Shown here piece after piece: positions 44,701 through 53,180 of a stretch of 64,000 nt of DNA. Position numbers and translations under genes: made by a program. Each line of letters starts with the position of its first letter. Position 1 is the stretch's first letter. The stretch is from NCBI RefSeq assembly GCF_000741695.1, contig NZ_JGZK01000004.1, forward strand, positions 144,375 through 208,374, in the 5' to 3' direction. This DNA is from Bifidobacterium reuteri DSM 23975. GTDB taxonomy: Bacteria; Actinomycetota; Actinomycetes; Actinomycetales; Bifidobacteriaceae. The notes under the pieces were generated by a model. The model was not told the origin of the DNA. It did not search any database and worked only from the letters and a program-made list of their open reading frames with translations.

Positions 44701-45252
44701 GTGACCATCCCTTCAATCAAGCCGCCGTGCTGATGTACTCCAGTGTATGCAACGACGCAGAAATACTCGCATTACGCACGCAGGAAGATGCAGCTCCGTA
44801 AGAAAGATGCGAAGATAGCGCATGGCTCCGCATCGGATTCCACTACCGTCTACATATTGCTCGAACACTTACCAAACTCAATATCACCATAGAATAGCGA
44901 AACAAGCATCTCAGCCGTCTCCAGCACATCGAGCAATGCGTTAGATCCAGTTTTCAGCACGTAGGCTATACACAATTCCACCCATCATTGTGTATAACCA
45001 ATTTCCACCTATGTGGATAACTTCATGCACACCCTGTCAGTCTTGTAGAAGATGGTGCCCCAATATAATCGGGACCGCAGTAACAATGGCCCACCAAGCA
45101 CAAAAGCGAATCAAAAACAAAAAAGAAACACGCATTAAGCGAAGCAATAGACACTATTTATCCACACAAACAAACCCAATGGCACACGCAAATGATCCGC
45201 ATCTGGTATATACTGCCATTAGAACAAATGAGCGAACAGATTGGAGTTGGCC
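44701..45252. other. AT-rich intergenic region with two DnaA-box sequences
   Basis: No gene. It holds TGTGGATAA at 45012-45020 and TTATCCACA at 45158-45166, two perfect consensus DnaA boxes facing each other. A hairpin (ATACACAAT / ATTGTGTAT, about 44969-44996) lies just before them. It probably contains promoters for hsdR and for the next gene. Base composition is lower in GC than the flanks. Confidence 0.45.
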
Positions 45253-45657
45253 ATGGGATTGCTGGATTCATTCGACGTGGTACCGTTCGTCACTGGGGTA
45301 TCCAGTATGTCAGTCACCAAAGACGGAGTGAGTTTCAATAAGACAGCCATCGAAAAACTCGGCTCCCCCGAATACGTCCAGGTACTTATCGACAAAGCCA
45401 ACCATAGGCTGGCAATTGTTCCATGTGAAACAGGAGACGAAGGAGCGCGCCCATTCCTACGCAAGGGACGCACAGCCCGCGCTGGGGTGCGCTGGAACAA
45501 CACGGACCTCAAAGAGTCAATCCAAGGACTCACGAAATGGGACCTGGAGCAAGCCGGACACAAAATCACCGGCCAATTCTTCCCAGATGACCATGCGATG
45601 GTTTTCGATCTTGACGATTCAGCAGAAATAGGAAGGAGGGATGAACCAGCGGATTAG
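45253..45657 (+). CDS. Hypothetical protein in the hsd insertion
   Basis: 134 residues from the ATG at 45253 (GGAGTTGG upstream). The N-terminal half reads VTKDGVSFNKTAIEKLGSPE followed by YVQVLIDKANHRLAIVPCE, a pattern I associate with small swapped-hairpin or regulator-like proteins but cannot assign. Then come a basic middle (RPFLRKGRTARAGVRW) and an acidic end. A long hairpin just after the stop separates it from the following operon. Confidence 0.55.
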   Translation: MGLLDSFDVVPFVTGVSSMSVTKDGVSFNKTAIEKLGSPEYVQVLIDKANHRLAIVPCETGDEGARPFLRKGRTARAGVRWNNTDLKESIQGLTKWDLEQAGHKITGQFFPDDHAMVFDLDDSAEIGRRDEPAD

Positions 45658-45683
45658 TCCGCTGTTATTACACGCCGAAGGAA

Positions 45684-45821
45684 AGCGCGACGAATTACGC
45701 CAATAATTCGTCGCGCTGGAAGATGACAAAAGAATCTGTGTCACCTGCATGCACATTATCTCACGTCATCTTCCTTTCTGAAGCGGAATGTTTACATTTG
45801 TTGCTTTTCTTTTCAGAAAGG
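45684..45821 (+). promoter_or_regulatory. Three-hairpin leader that hides the ribosome site of the DUF4417 gene
   Basis: Hairpin 1: AGCGCGACGAATTA / TAATTCGTCGCGCT (45684-45717). Hairpin 2: GGAAGATGAC (45718-45727) with GTCATCTTCC (45765-45774). Hairpin 3: CCTTTCTGA (45773-45781) with TCAGAAAGG (45813-45821). The 3' arm of hairpin 3 contains the AGAAAGG ribosome site of the next gene. Hairpins 2 and 3 overlap by 2 nt. This looks like translational or attenuation control. Confidence 0.55.
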
Positions 45822-45827
45822 ATGATC

Positions 45828-46520
45828 ATGGGTCAACATACCCTATTTGATGTTTTCGCATATCTTTGTGCGGAGCTATTGGCCTCCGGCATCACATTCA
45901 CCAAGGACGGCTATCCCATATTCCCCGAGCACATCATGCTTGGCTGTAATCCGAACGATATCAGCGAGATGATTGACTGGAGGAACCGGAACAAGGCCGA
46001 AAACCCTGCGAACACAATCATTGTCATGTACTTGGATGACGAGTTCCTGTACCGTCGCCTGTTCCGTTTAAAACAGGACCTGCCTGAATACAAGCGCTTT
46101 CTCGCGGTCGCAGGATTCGATCTGAGTCCCCGCATCGGCATGGATCCCGAGCTTCAGCGGTTCAACATCACACTCGGCATGATGGCCACCATCTGGCTCG
46201 GACTGCACGGAGTACGCATCATCCCTAACTGGCGAATCGGCGACCAGTCCACATTGCCTGCTCTAAACGCATACCCGAGAAACGCTATGTTCGCAGTCGG
46301 TACCCTTGGCTGTTCACACGGCACCAAGCAAGATAAGGACTATGGCGAGATTATGTTACGGACAAAGGTTTTGATTACCGATCCGCAGCTCCTGTTGATT
46401 TATGGACCACTGTTGGAACAGAACCGGATGCTTATGGACAAACTCGGCATCCCATACAAGCTATGGCGTGAGTACCGTCACCGTTCATATGCCGCCACCC
46501 AGATTGGAAAGGTGGCATGA
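45828..46520 (+). CDS. DUF4417 protein
   Basis: 230 residues from the ATG at 45828; the ATG at 45822 is too close to the AGAAAGG ribosome site. The DUF4417 pattern is clear: MYLDDEFLYRRLFR, then YKRFLAVAGFDLSPRIGM, NITLGMMATIWLGLHGVRIIP, AVGTLGCSHG and LLIYGP. DUF4417 is a family of unknown function, frequent in phages and mobile elements. It is the first gene of a tight four-gene operon; the next starts 1 nt after its stop. Nothing else here is phage structural, so it is likely cargo of an insertion in the hsd locus. Confidence 0.75.
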   Translation: MGQHTLFDVFAYLCAELLASGITFTKDGYPIFPEHIMLGCNPNDISEMIDWRNRNKAENPANTIIVMYLDDEFLYRRLFRLKQDLPEYKRFLAVAGFDLSPRIGMDPELQRFNITLGMMATIWLGLHGVRIIPNWRIGDQSTLPALNAYPRNAMFAVGTLGCSHGTKQDKDYGEIMLRTKVLITDPQLLLIYGPLLEQNRMLMDKLGIPYKLWREYRHRSYAATQIGKVA

Positions 46521-46521
46521 C

Positions 46522-46974
46522 ATGGATGTGAAATCATACTATTCCAATGCGGCAGCCGAACAACGAGCCGAAGCCGCAGAACGGCTTCTCCACGGAGATG
46601 GCATTCTGGCCCATGCACTGGCGCGCGGCAAAGAGCGAACGACATTGTACAAACAAAACTGGCAGGAAGTCGATATCAACGAGGTAATCGCGAGATTTGC
46701 TCCCGGTTCTGAACCAAAGAAGTCAGGGGTCAAGGTCCACTTCGTTGATCCACGTGGCCAATACGAGATTCTTGCTGACGTTGCAGGCGGCTATTTGAGG
46801 ATTCAGGATATTGCGCATTTCCCGAAGAAGAGGCGCGTCTTCGTGGATTTGAATGGCAATGATGTCCGGCATCTCCTTGTCAACGGCAAGTTGGAACGCC
46901 GTGACAAGGAGTCAGTCATGCATTTAACGCACTTCCGTATCAAGAAACGCCCGGGAATGAAGGGATGGATGTGA
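46522..46974 (+). CDS. Hypothetical protein, weakly polymorphic-toxin-like C-terminus
   Basis: 150 residues from the ATG at 46522, one base after the DUF4417 stop. The C-terminal half (VHFVDPRGQYEILADVAGGY, LRIQDI, VFVDLNGND, HFRIKKRPGM) resembles in style the C-terminal domains of polymorphic toxins. This is a resemblance from memory, not an assignment. There is no secretion signal or export domain, so if it is a toxin it is a stand-alone or orphan one. The following gene overlaps it by 10 nt. Confidence 0.5.
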   Translation: MDVKSYYSNAAAEQRAEAAERLLHGDGILAHALARGKERTTLYKQNWQEVDINEVIARFAPGSEPKKSGVKVHFVDPRGQYEILADVAGGYLRIQDIAHFPKKRRVFVDLNGNDVRHLLVNGKLERRDKESVMHLTHFRIKKRPGMKGWM

Positions 46975-47333
46975 TTGTGATGACCGATATCAACGAGGGA
47001 TACAACCTGTTTGTACCGTTGGACGAGCAAGGGGAACAGGATATGCAGTATGCGGATTTCAATGATCGGCATTGCGCATCGTTCGAGTTGAGAAGAGTCG
47101 AATATGAGGCACTCAATCCGCTGTGGGATGCTTATAACTTCGCTTTCCATATCATCATTGACGAATACGAAGACGAGGAGCTACCTGCAGAACATGTTGC
47201 CACGGCACTACTGATGGCTCAGACCGCGTTGGAAAAGAGCGACAACTCCATCGAACGCAACGGCCTGCATACCTTGATTGAGGCCTTACAGCTGGCGCAA
47301 AAGCACCACACCTTCATGGAGCTGGTGTTTTGA
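46965..47333 (+). CDS. Small acidic protein, immunity-like
   Basis: 122 residues, strongly acidic. The ATG at 46965 overlaps the end of the previous gene by 10 nt; an ATG five codons on is possible. The segment PLWDAYNFAFHIIIDEYEDEELPAEHV followed by a helical tail resembles immunity proteins paired with polymorphic toxins. With its overlapping neighbour it could form a toxin-immunity pair, which is inference. No conserved family can be named. Confidence 0.5.
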   Translation: MDVIVMTDINEGYNLFVPLDEQGEQDMQYADFNDRHCASFELRRVEYEALNPLWDAYNFAFHIIIDEYEDEELPAEHVATALLMAQTALEKSDNSIERNGLHTLIEALQLAQKHHTFMELVF

Positions 47334-47731
47334 CGACAGAGTCGGGAAAGAAATCGAAGGAATGCTGGTATCAGTATCTGACGGATGTCGTTGCGGCGAA
47401 AACAGGCTGCCACTCGCAGCCGGTTGATTCCACCGCGTCTGATCCCTCCGCCGACGAAATTCCGTTCGGAGAACCATACAATCTATGGGACGCCGAACGG
47501 GGCGTCGTCGTGCGCCACGTCAATGCAAGCTGGCTTGACACACACGCGCAAACCAAAGACACCATGGACGCTTTCGTGGAGCGGATGAAATACCAGCACG
47601 TCGAGGAGCTCGTCATCCATAATGATCGCCCGAAGTGCGGCAATCCACATTATCGAAGGTTTTCCAGCCGAAGCATCGAAGCATTCCGCACCGCAGTAAT
47701 GATGAACGGTATTACATGCCGCATTGACTAA
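47330..47731 (+). CDS. Hypothetical protein, last gene of the DUF4417 operon
   Basis: 133 residues. The start is a TTG at 47330 overlapping the previous stop (TTGA), which implies coupled translation. Soluble, with two halves: EIPFGEPYNLWDAERGVVVR and FVERMKYQHVEELVIHNDRP then RRFSSRSIEAFRTA. No family recognised. Confidence 0.5.
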   Translation: MTTESGKKSKECWYQYLTDVVAAKTGCHSQPVDSTASDPSADEIPFGEPYNLWDAERGVVVRHVNASWLDTHAQTKDTMDAFVERMKYQHVEELVIHNDRPKCGNPHYRRFSSRSIEAFRTAVMMNGITCRID

Positions 47732-47756
47732 TGGAAGAGAACCACAAGAATGCGCC

Positions 47757-47821
47757 GGAGATGTGATGATGTGGTCTTCAATCAGACGCTGACGGTAGAT
47801 GTTGGCATAATCCATGCTCTC
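47757..47821 (-). pseudogene. Possible remnant of an ATPase C-terminus
   Basis: The minus strand reads SMDYANIYRQRLIEDHIIT, similar to the C-terminal YRQRLIDAGII segment of AAA ATP-binding proteins common in actinobacterial accessory DNA. No start, no upstream domain. Low certainty. Confidence 0.2.
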
Positions 47822-48138
47822 GGCCCCACATCTGTCTATATAACAAATAGACAATCCATAGAACAAACTCGCCCAACGAATCACGATGGCTTACTATCGT
47901 TGCAATTCCAATGATAGTAAGCCCTATATATGATACGAAATAGAACAAATAGAACAAATAGAACAAGAAGCAACACCGCGATTGAAGAATTCCACCGAGC
48001 AGCACGGCCTACGGACGGTAATCGAGGTACTGCAACCGGCCAGAGACATGGCACGTTCGCATTGGCATGAGTGACGGTTGCGTCTGTCAGCGACCGGAGG
48101 TAATCCCCCAGATGCGGCACGCGGTGCCTATTCTCGGG

Positions 48139-48306
48139 CATATCTTGCAGTTGTGTGTACCGCCAGCCGCGCGCACATCGGCAAGGCTGACGGGCAGGAA
48201 CTCCACGATCGTTGCAATTCCGCCATTATGCAACACCGCTGACACGACGCAAGCCGCCCGTTTTCACCCGATCTCCAGCCGCCGGTACACACAACTGCAA
48301 GATATG
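48139..48306. repeat. 168-bp element with perfect 24-bp terminal inverted repeats
   Basis: CATATCTTGCAGTTGTGTGT plus ACCG (48139-48162) is perfectly complementary to 48283-48306. The interior carries CCAGCCGC near both ends and a small GTTGCA/TGCAAC hairpin. It looks like a MITE or a large hairpin; no target-site duplication is evident. Confidence 0.75.
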
Positions 48307-48411
48307 GTGCAAAACACCCACTTTTCGTCCCACACCCCAGCCGCACCGCCCAGCCGAATCAGCCGAATCAGCCGAACCACAGAAAATCCACTTCGTCATG
48401 GAGGCAACACT

Positions 48412-48963
48412 ATGGTAGACATCACGTTCACACCTGAGATGCGTGTGATCCTGGAATCGATGATCGGTCAGCGACTAGTCTCTCTCGAATGCGAGCGCTT
48501 GGAGAACACACAGGAAACGTATGACAACCTTCTTATCACCACCGATGCGCAACGCATCGAACTCATCAACGAGGAGGAACCCACGGCCTACTTCGGAGGT
48601 GTCGAAGACATCTCCCGCTTTGTCTGCCGGAGAATGGCAACGGGCGAACCGTTCCGACAGTTCGTCATGGGAGAGACCCCGATGAAATACCCACTGCAGG
48701 GTTCCGTAACCGGAATAAACATAGTCGACGACCACATCTCGCTACCCGAGGACCAGTATGATATCCGCCTGTCCATGGCGGTGGTGATGCACACGACCGA
48801 AGGCGATATCGCGTTCCTGCGAGGATGGCACTTCGATGAACAAATCACCGTAATCCGCGACGAGGATTATCAAAACGCCTTACGTCCCATCGAACAGGTC
48901 GAGTCCGATTGGGCCGAAGAGGGCGAACCCATCACCGTGGAGAGACGCATCATCACACTATGA
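48412..48963 (+). CDS. Hypothetical protein beside hsdS
   Basis: 183 residues from the ATG at 48412, with GGAGG 7-8 nt upstream. Acidic and soluble. The sequence alternates beta-strand-like segments (LSMAVVMHTTEGDIAFLRGW then HFDEQITV) with polar loops; the overall look is of an immunity or regulator protein, but no family is recognised. It converges with hsdS, their stops being 57 nt apart. Confidence 0.55.
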   Translation: MVDITFTPEMRVILESMIGQRLVSLECERLENTQETYDNLLITTDAQRIELINEEEPTAYFGGVEDISRFVCRRMATGEPFRQFVMGETPMKYPLQGSVTGINIVDDHISLPEDQYDIRLSMAVVMHTTEGDIAFLRGWHFDEQITVIRDEDYQNALRPIEQVESDWAEEGEPITVERRIITL

Positions 48964-49020
48964 TGTTATGAATCGAGATGCCGTCATACGCTATCAGCAA
49001 TCGCGATACATCTCGTCCGC

Positions 49021-50097
49021 TCACAGTTCGCCGCGGAAGGCGCGGGACTGGAGGGATGCGAACAACTCGTCATCCAACGCGAGCGCCCGCTCGACCTTCG
49101 CCCGCGCCGCCGCAATCGCCTCCACCCGTCGCGCAAATTCGCGTTGGAGGGAGATGGGCGGGAGGGGAATCATCACAGTACTAATACGATTCATTGAAAT
49201 AGACGGCTGGCCAGATTTCGCAGCATATTGGTTCAATTTAGCCTTGTCGAGAATCATCGCCAAGCAAGTCATATCGTAGTCATCATGAAGCTGTGACAAC
49301 ACCAAAGCATTATCGGTTACCCATGATTTAGGCTCCGTGATATGCACCGCTCCACAATTTGCTCCAACCCGTCCAATGACGATTTCAGGTTTTTCTAATG
49401 TATATCTGTCGTGACGACCGTTAATACCGTTGCCGCCATACACAGCATACGGACCATCATGTTGTGATTTTGCAGGAAGAAATTGACCGCTGCGAACGTT
49501 GAACAATTCACCGAATGAACGCCTCTCAATGTCATCATCATTAAACATGTCCAGGTAAACCGAACCTTTGAGTTCGTCAAAATCGGCAAGCATGCGGCGG
49601 CGCTTGGCGCGGATGGCATCGACCCGGTCAAGAATCGCTACAATCCGTCGCTGCTCATCAAGCGGCGGCAGTTGCACTGCGATATTAAGGAATGCGGATT
49701 CCTTAACTCGATTTTGTCCAGACGCACCAGCGCTAACACGCTCAAGCTCGTCCAAAAAAGCTTTTGTCTGCACCAAATACGAAAGGTATCTGGGTTCCAA
49801 TCTATTTTGATCGATATCAAACAACGGAAATTCATTAGTCACCACTACCCCATCAAGAGATGACGGAAGCAATGCCATTGCACCACGACGTGCCCAAATA
49901 CGCGAAAACACAAACTGCCCGGCGCGTCCGCGATTACCAGTGAATGGTTTAGGAGCTTTTCCATCGCCAATCTCACGGCGAACAGCGCCTTGGCCATAAA
50001 GTTTCACTGAAATCAATGGCACAGAACGAGTGTCCTTAACCTGAACCATGTCTTTCCAAGGCCGGAGTACATCGCCCAACTTGACCATATCCGTCAT
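49021..50097 (-). CDS. hsdS: Type I restriction-modification specificity subunit
   Basis: 358 residues from the ATG at 50095-50097 (AAAGGTGA upstream). Two target-recognition domains are each followed by a conserved helix: AVQLPPLDEQRRIVAILDRV (middle) and IPLPPISLQREFARRVEAI (end). The two-domain layout is standard, though the protein is slightly short (usual 380-450). It chooses the DNA sequence that HsdM methylates and HsdR restricts. It lies 155 nt downstream of hsdM with a dispersed repeat between them, and its own recombination could change specificity. Confidence 0.9.
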   Translation of the reverse strand: MTDMVKLGDVLRPWKDMVQVKDTRSVPLISVKLYGQGAVRREIGDGKAPKPFTGNRGRAGQFVFSRIWARRGAMALLPSSLDGVVVTNEFPLFDIDQNRLEPRYLSYLVQTKAFLDELERVSAGASGQNRVKESAFLNIAVQLPPLDEQRRIVAILDRVDAIRAKRRRMLADFDELKGSVYLDMFNDDDIERRSFGELFNVRSGQFLPAKSQHDGPYAVYGGNGINGRHDRYTLEKPEIVIGRVGANCGAVHITEPKSWVTDNALVLSQLHDDYDMTCLAMILDKAKLNQYAAKSGQPSISMNRISTVMIPLPPISLQREFARRVEAIAAARAKVERALALDDELFASLQSRAFRGEL

Positions 50098-50159
50098 CAA
50101 TTCACCTTTCGCACCATGACAACGCTACCGAGCGGCCGCCACCGCGAACGCCGCAGAAG

Positions 50160-50216
50160 GAGGTCTCTCCCTCAGTCACGCTTCGCGCGACAGTTCCTCA
50201 TCAGAGGGAGCCGAAA
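50160..50216. repeat. Dispersed hairpin repeat, copy 3 (short form)
   Basis: CCCTCAGTCACGCTTCGCGC followed by GACAGTTCCTCATCAGAGGGAGCC, located between hsdM and hsdS. Related to copies at 3270 and 20040. Confidence 0.65.
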
Positions 50217-50252
50217 ACACGCCCATTTCAGAAACAGCCAAAATCAAACCCA

Positions 50253-51716
50253 TCACGCGAGCAGCTCCCGAAGCGCCGCGATATCGGCCGCGATCCCGGA
50301 ATCAAGCGAGTCAATCTCGTCCAGAATCTCCCCTGGCTCGCGATGCGCCTCCTCTTCGTATTCGATTTCCTTGTACCGGTTCAGGCTCAGGTCATAATCC
50401 TGAGCCGCGATCTCCGCCTTCGGCACGGTAAACGACTGTTCGGTACGCGCACGCGAACGCTCCGACTCGTCGCCTCGATGCTCCCACCTAGCGAGCACGT
50501 CCGGCAGATCGTTCGCTTCGATCGGCGAGCGCTTGTCGTCCAGTGAGTATCCGTCCGCATGCACGTCATAAAACCAGACGTCATCAGTGCCGCCGGCATC
50601 GGTTTTCGTGAAGGCGAGTATCGCCGTGCTGACGCCCGCGTACGGCTTGAACACACCGGACGGCAGCTTGATGACCGCGGCCAGCTTCTGCTCTTCGACC
50701 AGCATCCTGCGCAACTTCTTGTGCGCGGTGGTTGAGCCGAACAGTACGCCTTCCGGCACAATCACCGCCGCGCGCCCACCCGGCTCAAGCATGCGCAGGA
50801 AATGAGCGAGGAACAGCAGTTCAGTCTTCTTGGTCTTCACCACGCGTAGCAATGCGGCGCTGGTCGCCTCATAGTCGAGGCTGCCGGAGAACGGCGGATT
50901 CGCAAGAATCAGCGAATACTTGCCCGCATCCGAATCACCCGCTTCGCTCAGTGAATCCTTGTAATGCACATTCGGATCGTCAATACCATGCAACATCAGG
51001 TTCATGCTGCCGATGCGCAGCATCGTGTGATCGAAATCGTAGCCGTGGAACATGCCGGACGCATAGCGGGCGCGCAAAGCGGGGTCCCGCAATATCTCAG
51101 GATGATGCTCGCGCACATGTTCGCTGGCAGCCACCAGGAATCCAGCCGTACCGCATGCGGGATCGCAGATCGTATCCTGAGGACCCGGTTCCATCATCGC
51201 GACCATCAGCTCGATGATATGCCTCGGTGTGCGGAACTGGCCGTTGACGCCAGAACTGGCAATTTTCGAGAGCAAGTACTCGTACAGGTCGCCGTTCATA
51301 TCCGTGTTGCTCAGGTCGATTTCGGAAAGCATGTCCACGGTTTTGGCAAGCAGCATGGGCGTGGGGATGGTGAAGCGCGCGTCCTTCATCTGCTCGGCGT
51401 ATGAGGATTCCTCACCGCCCATCGAGCGCAGAAACGGGAACACCTCTTCGGAAACAGTGCGATACATGGCCTCCGGCGACTGTTCGCTGAACACGCTCCA
51501 GCGCAAATGGCGCTGGTCTTCCGCGAAAATCGGGTGTTCGATGGGCTGATGCGTGCGATTCGCCTTTTTCTCGGCACGCTGCTGGTTCATATCCAGGCGG
51601 CGCATGAACAGCAGGTAAGTGATCTGTTCGATCACCTCAAGCGGGTTGGAGATGCCACCTGACCAGAAGGCATCCCATACACGGTCGATGGTGTTACGCA
51701 CGTCGTTTTGAAGCAT
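50253..51716 (-). CDS. hsdM: Type I DNA methyltransferase subunit
   Basis: 487 residues from the ATG at 51714-51716, which gives the family-like start MLQNDVRNTIDRVWDAFWSG; an ATG three codons earlier is possible. HsdM_N domain (LEVIEQITYLLFMRRLDM), then an N6-adenine methyltransferase domain with SAM motif DPACGTAGFLVAA near 183 and catalytic NPPF near 271. It methylates adenine at the HsdS-defined site. hsdM and hsdS form one transcription unit. Confidence 0.93.
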   Translation of the reverse strand: MLQNDVRNTIDRVWDAFWSGGISNPLEVIEQITYLLFMRRLDMNQQRAEKKANRTHQPIEHPIFAEDQRHLRWSVFSEQSPEAMYRTVSEEVFPFLRSMGGEESSYAEQMKDARFTIPTPMLLAKTVDMLSEIDLSNTDMNGDLYEYLLSKIASSGVNGQFRTPRHIIELMVAMMEPGPQDTICDPACGTAGFLVAASEHVREHHPEILRDPALRARYASGMFHGYDFDHTMLRIGSMNLMLHGIDDPNVHYKDSLSEAGDSDAGKYSLILANPPFSGSLDYEATSAALLRVVKTKKTELLFLAHFLRMLEPGGRAAVIVPEGVLFGSTTAHKKLRRMLVEEQKLAAVIKLPSGVFKPYAGVSTAILAFTKTDAGGTDDVWFYDVHADGYSLDDKRSPIEANDLPDVLARWEHRGDESERSRARTEQSFTVPKAEIAAQDYDLSLNRYKEIEYEEEAHREPGEILDEIDSLDSGIAADIAALRELLA

Positions 51717-51934
51717 GCATCCCATACTATCCAAGCATTTGGGGCGGCCACGCCTTCCTTGCGTACGAAGCGCAAGGCCCATACTTCGGGAGCGGCGTCA
51801 ATCGCATCAGGGCATACACCACCCATTGATTCATCGCGCATCCGGCAATCCAACACTCGTTCAACGTGCACAAACTGTTCATGTTCACGCATCTTGCGCC
51901 GCTTATTCCCACGGTCACGCTAACAATAGGAGTC

Positions 51935-53119
51935 ATGTCTCAGCCTGTCGTCACCGCGCTCATCGTCGCCGTTGTTATCCTCGTGATCGTGGCCATAGCC
52001 GCCGTAGCACTCGTGCTGCGAGCGCGACGCCGCCGCAAATTGGCGGAATCATTGGAGAAACGTCGTGACGACGAGGTGCAGTACGCTTTCGTGATCAACC
52101 CCTCCAAACCGCAGGCAGCGACGCAGCGGTTGCACATACAGGAGTTCTGCCGCTCCAAAGGCCTGAACCGTATTCGTTTCTATGACACGCAGCTCGACAA
52201 GGATGGCCGCGCATGCGCTAAGGAGGCACTGGCGGACGGCGCCGATGTGGTCATCGCGGTGGGTGGCGACGGCACGGTACGCACTGTCGCGAGCGCGGTC
52301 TCCGGCACCGGCCATGCGCTGGGCATCATCCCCATCGGCACCGGCAACCTGTTCGCCCGCAACATGGGCATTCCCGTGGATGATGTCGATGCCGCGCTCA
52401 CCGTGGCCACATCGCACGGCTCACGTCTGGTGGATATGGGGCGACTCTGGCTGCTTGACCATCCGGAGGACGACCACGGGCACGCGTTCCTCATCATCGC
52501 AGGCATCGGTTTCGACGCGGCCATGATCGACGACACCGACCCCGCCCTGAAAGCCAACATCAGCTGGCTCGCTTATTTCGTGGGCGGGTTCAAGAACCTG
52601 TTCGCCCCGAAATACCGAGCCAATCTGACCATCACCAGCCCCGATGGCTCCTCGCATTCCATCCGCAATCTCGACTTCCGTACAATCATGGCCGGAAATT
52701 GCGGTCAGATCCCGGTATTCTCCCTGATGCCGGCCGCCTCATATGACGACGGTATCCTCGACTTCGAAATCATCGACACCACCGGCGGCATCCTCGGTTG
52801 GGCGAACCTGTTCGGCGATGTCGTGCATCAGACGCTCATCGGCAAGCCTGAACAGAACCCGCTCTCCACGAACTCGACGGTGGAGCAGATACAGGGGCTT
52901 ACCGCTGAAATCACACTGGAGAAGCCGGCCAAGGCGCAGGTGGACGGCGACATGTTGCCGGAGACCCGTCATATCCGGTTCTCCGTGGACCGTCGCGCGC
53001 TTATTGTCCGCGTGCCGGCATCGACGCTCTCCTCTTTGGAGAAGACCGCACAGATCGCGGCGGCGAACGCCACGGCCGATTTCGCCGAAACCACCGCGCT
53101 GCTCGAGCCAATCCGCTGA
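51935..53119 (+). CDS. Diacylglycerol/lipid kinase family protein
   Basis: 394 residues from the ATG at 51935 (AGGAG upstream). It has one N-terminal membrane helix (TALIVAVVILVIVAIAAVAL), then a DAGK catalytic domain: YAFVINPSKPQAATQ, VIAVGGDGTVRTVASAV near 110, IIPIGTGNLFARNMGIP, and a C-terminal beta domain ending in QVDGDMLPETRH. It phosphorylates a lipid alcohol with ATP at the membrane. The tether is unusual, as most YegS/DgkB-type proteins are soluble. It converges with ptsI. Confidence 0.85.
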   Translation: MSQPVVTALIVAVVILVIVAIAAVALVLRARRRRKLAESLEKRRDDEVQYAFVINPSKPQAATQRLHIQEFCRSKGLNRIRFYDTQLDKDGRACAKEALADGADVVIAVGGDGTVRTVASAVSGTGHALGIIPIGTGNLFARNMGIPVDDVDAALTVATSHGSRLVDMGRLWLLDHPEDDHGHAFLIIAGIGFDAAMIDDTDPALKANISWLAYFVGGFKNLFAPKYRANLTITSPDGSSHSIRNLDFRTIMAGNCGQIPVFSLMPAASYDDGILDFEIIDTTGGILGWANLFGDVVHQTLIGKPEQNPLSTNSTVEQIQGLTAEITLEKPAKAQVDGDMLPETRHIRFSVDRRALIVRVPASTLSSLEKTAQIAAANATADFAETTALLEPIR

Positions 53120-53180
53120 AAACCCATGTCAGCGTCCCACGAGCGCTCCACTTGCGCCTTCCGCGGTTAAACTGCCGAAG

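Larger units (their letters stand above)
47732..48411. other. Intergenic region with tandem and inverted repeats
   Basis: It holds a hairpin GGCTTACTATC / GATAGTAAGCC (about 47889-47924), three tandem 9-mers AATAGAACA (about 47940-47967), and the 24-bp inverted repeat element at 48139-48306. No gene supported; hydrophobic minus-strand frames here arise from the 9-mers. Confidence 0.6.

Noticed and set aside
44960..45170. Chromosomal replication origin
   Set aside because: Only two DnaA boxes and no dnaA, dnaN, rpmH or similar genes; reported only as a curiosity.
47778..48005. Small hydrophobic peptide (75 codons, minus strand), toxin-like
   Set aside because: Its Leu-Phe-Tyr repeats derive from three AATAGAACA tandem copies; no start signal.
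44701..48963. Prophage
   Set aside because: DUF4417 occurs in phages, but there are no capsid, tail, terminase, integrase or lysis genes.
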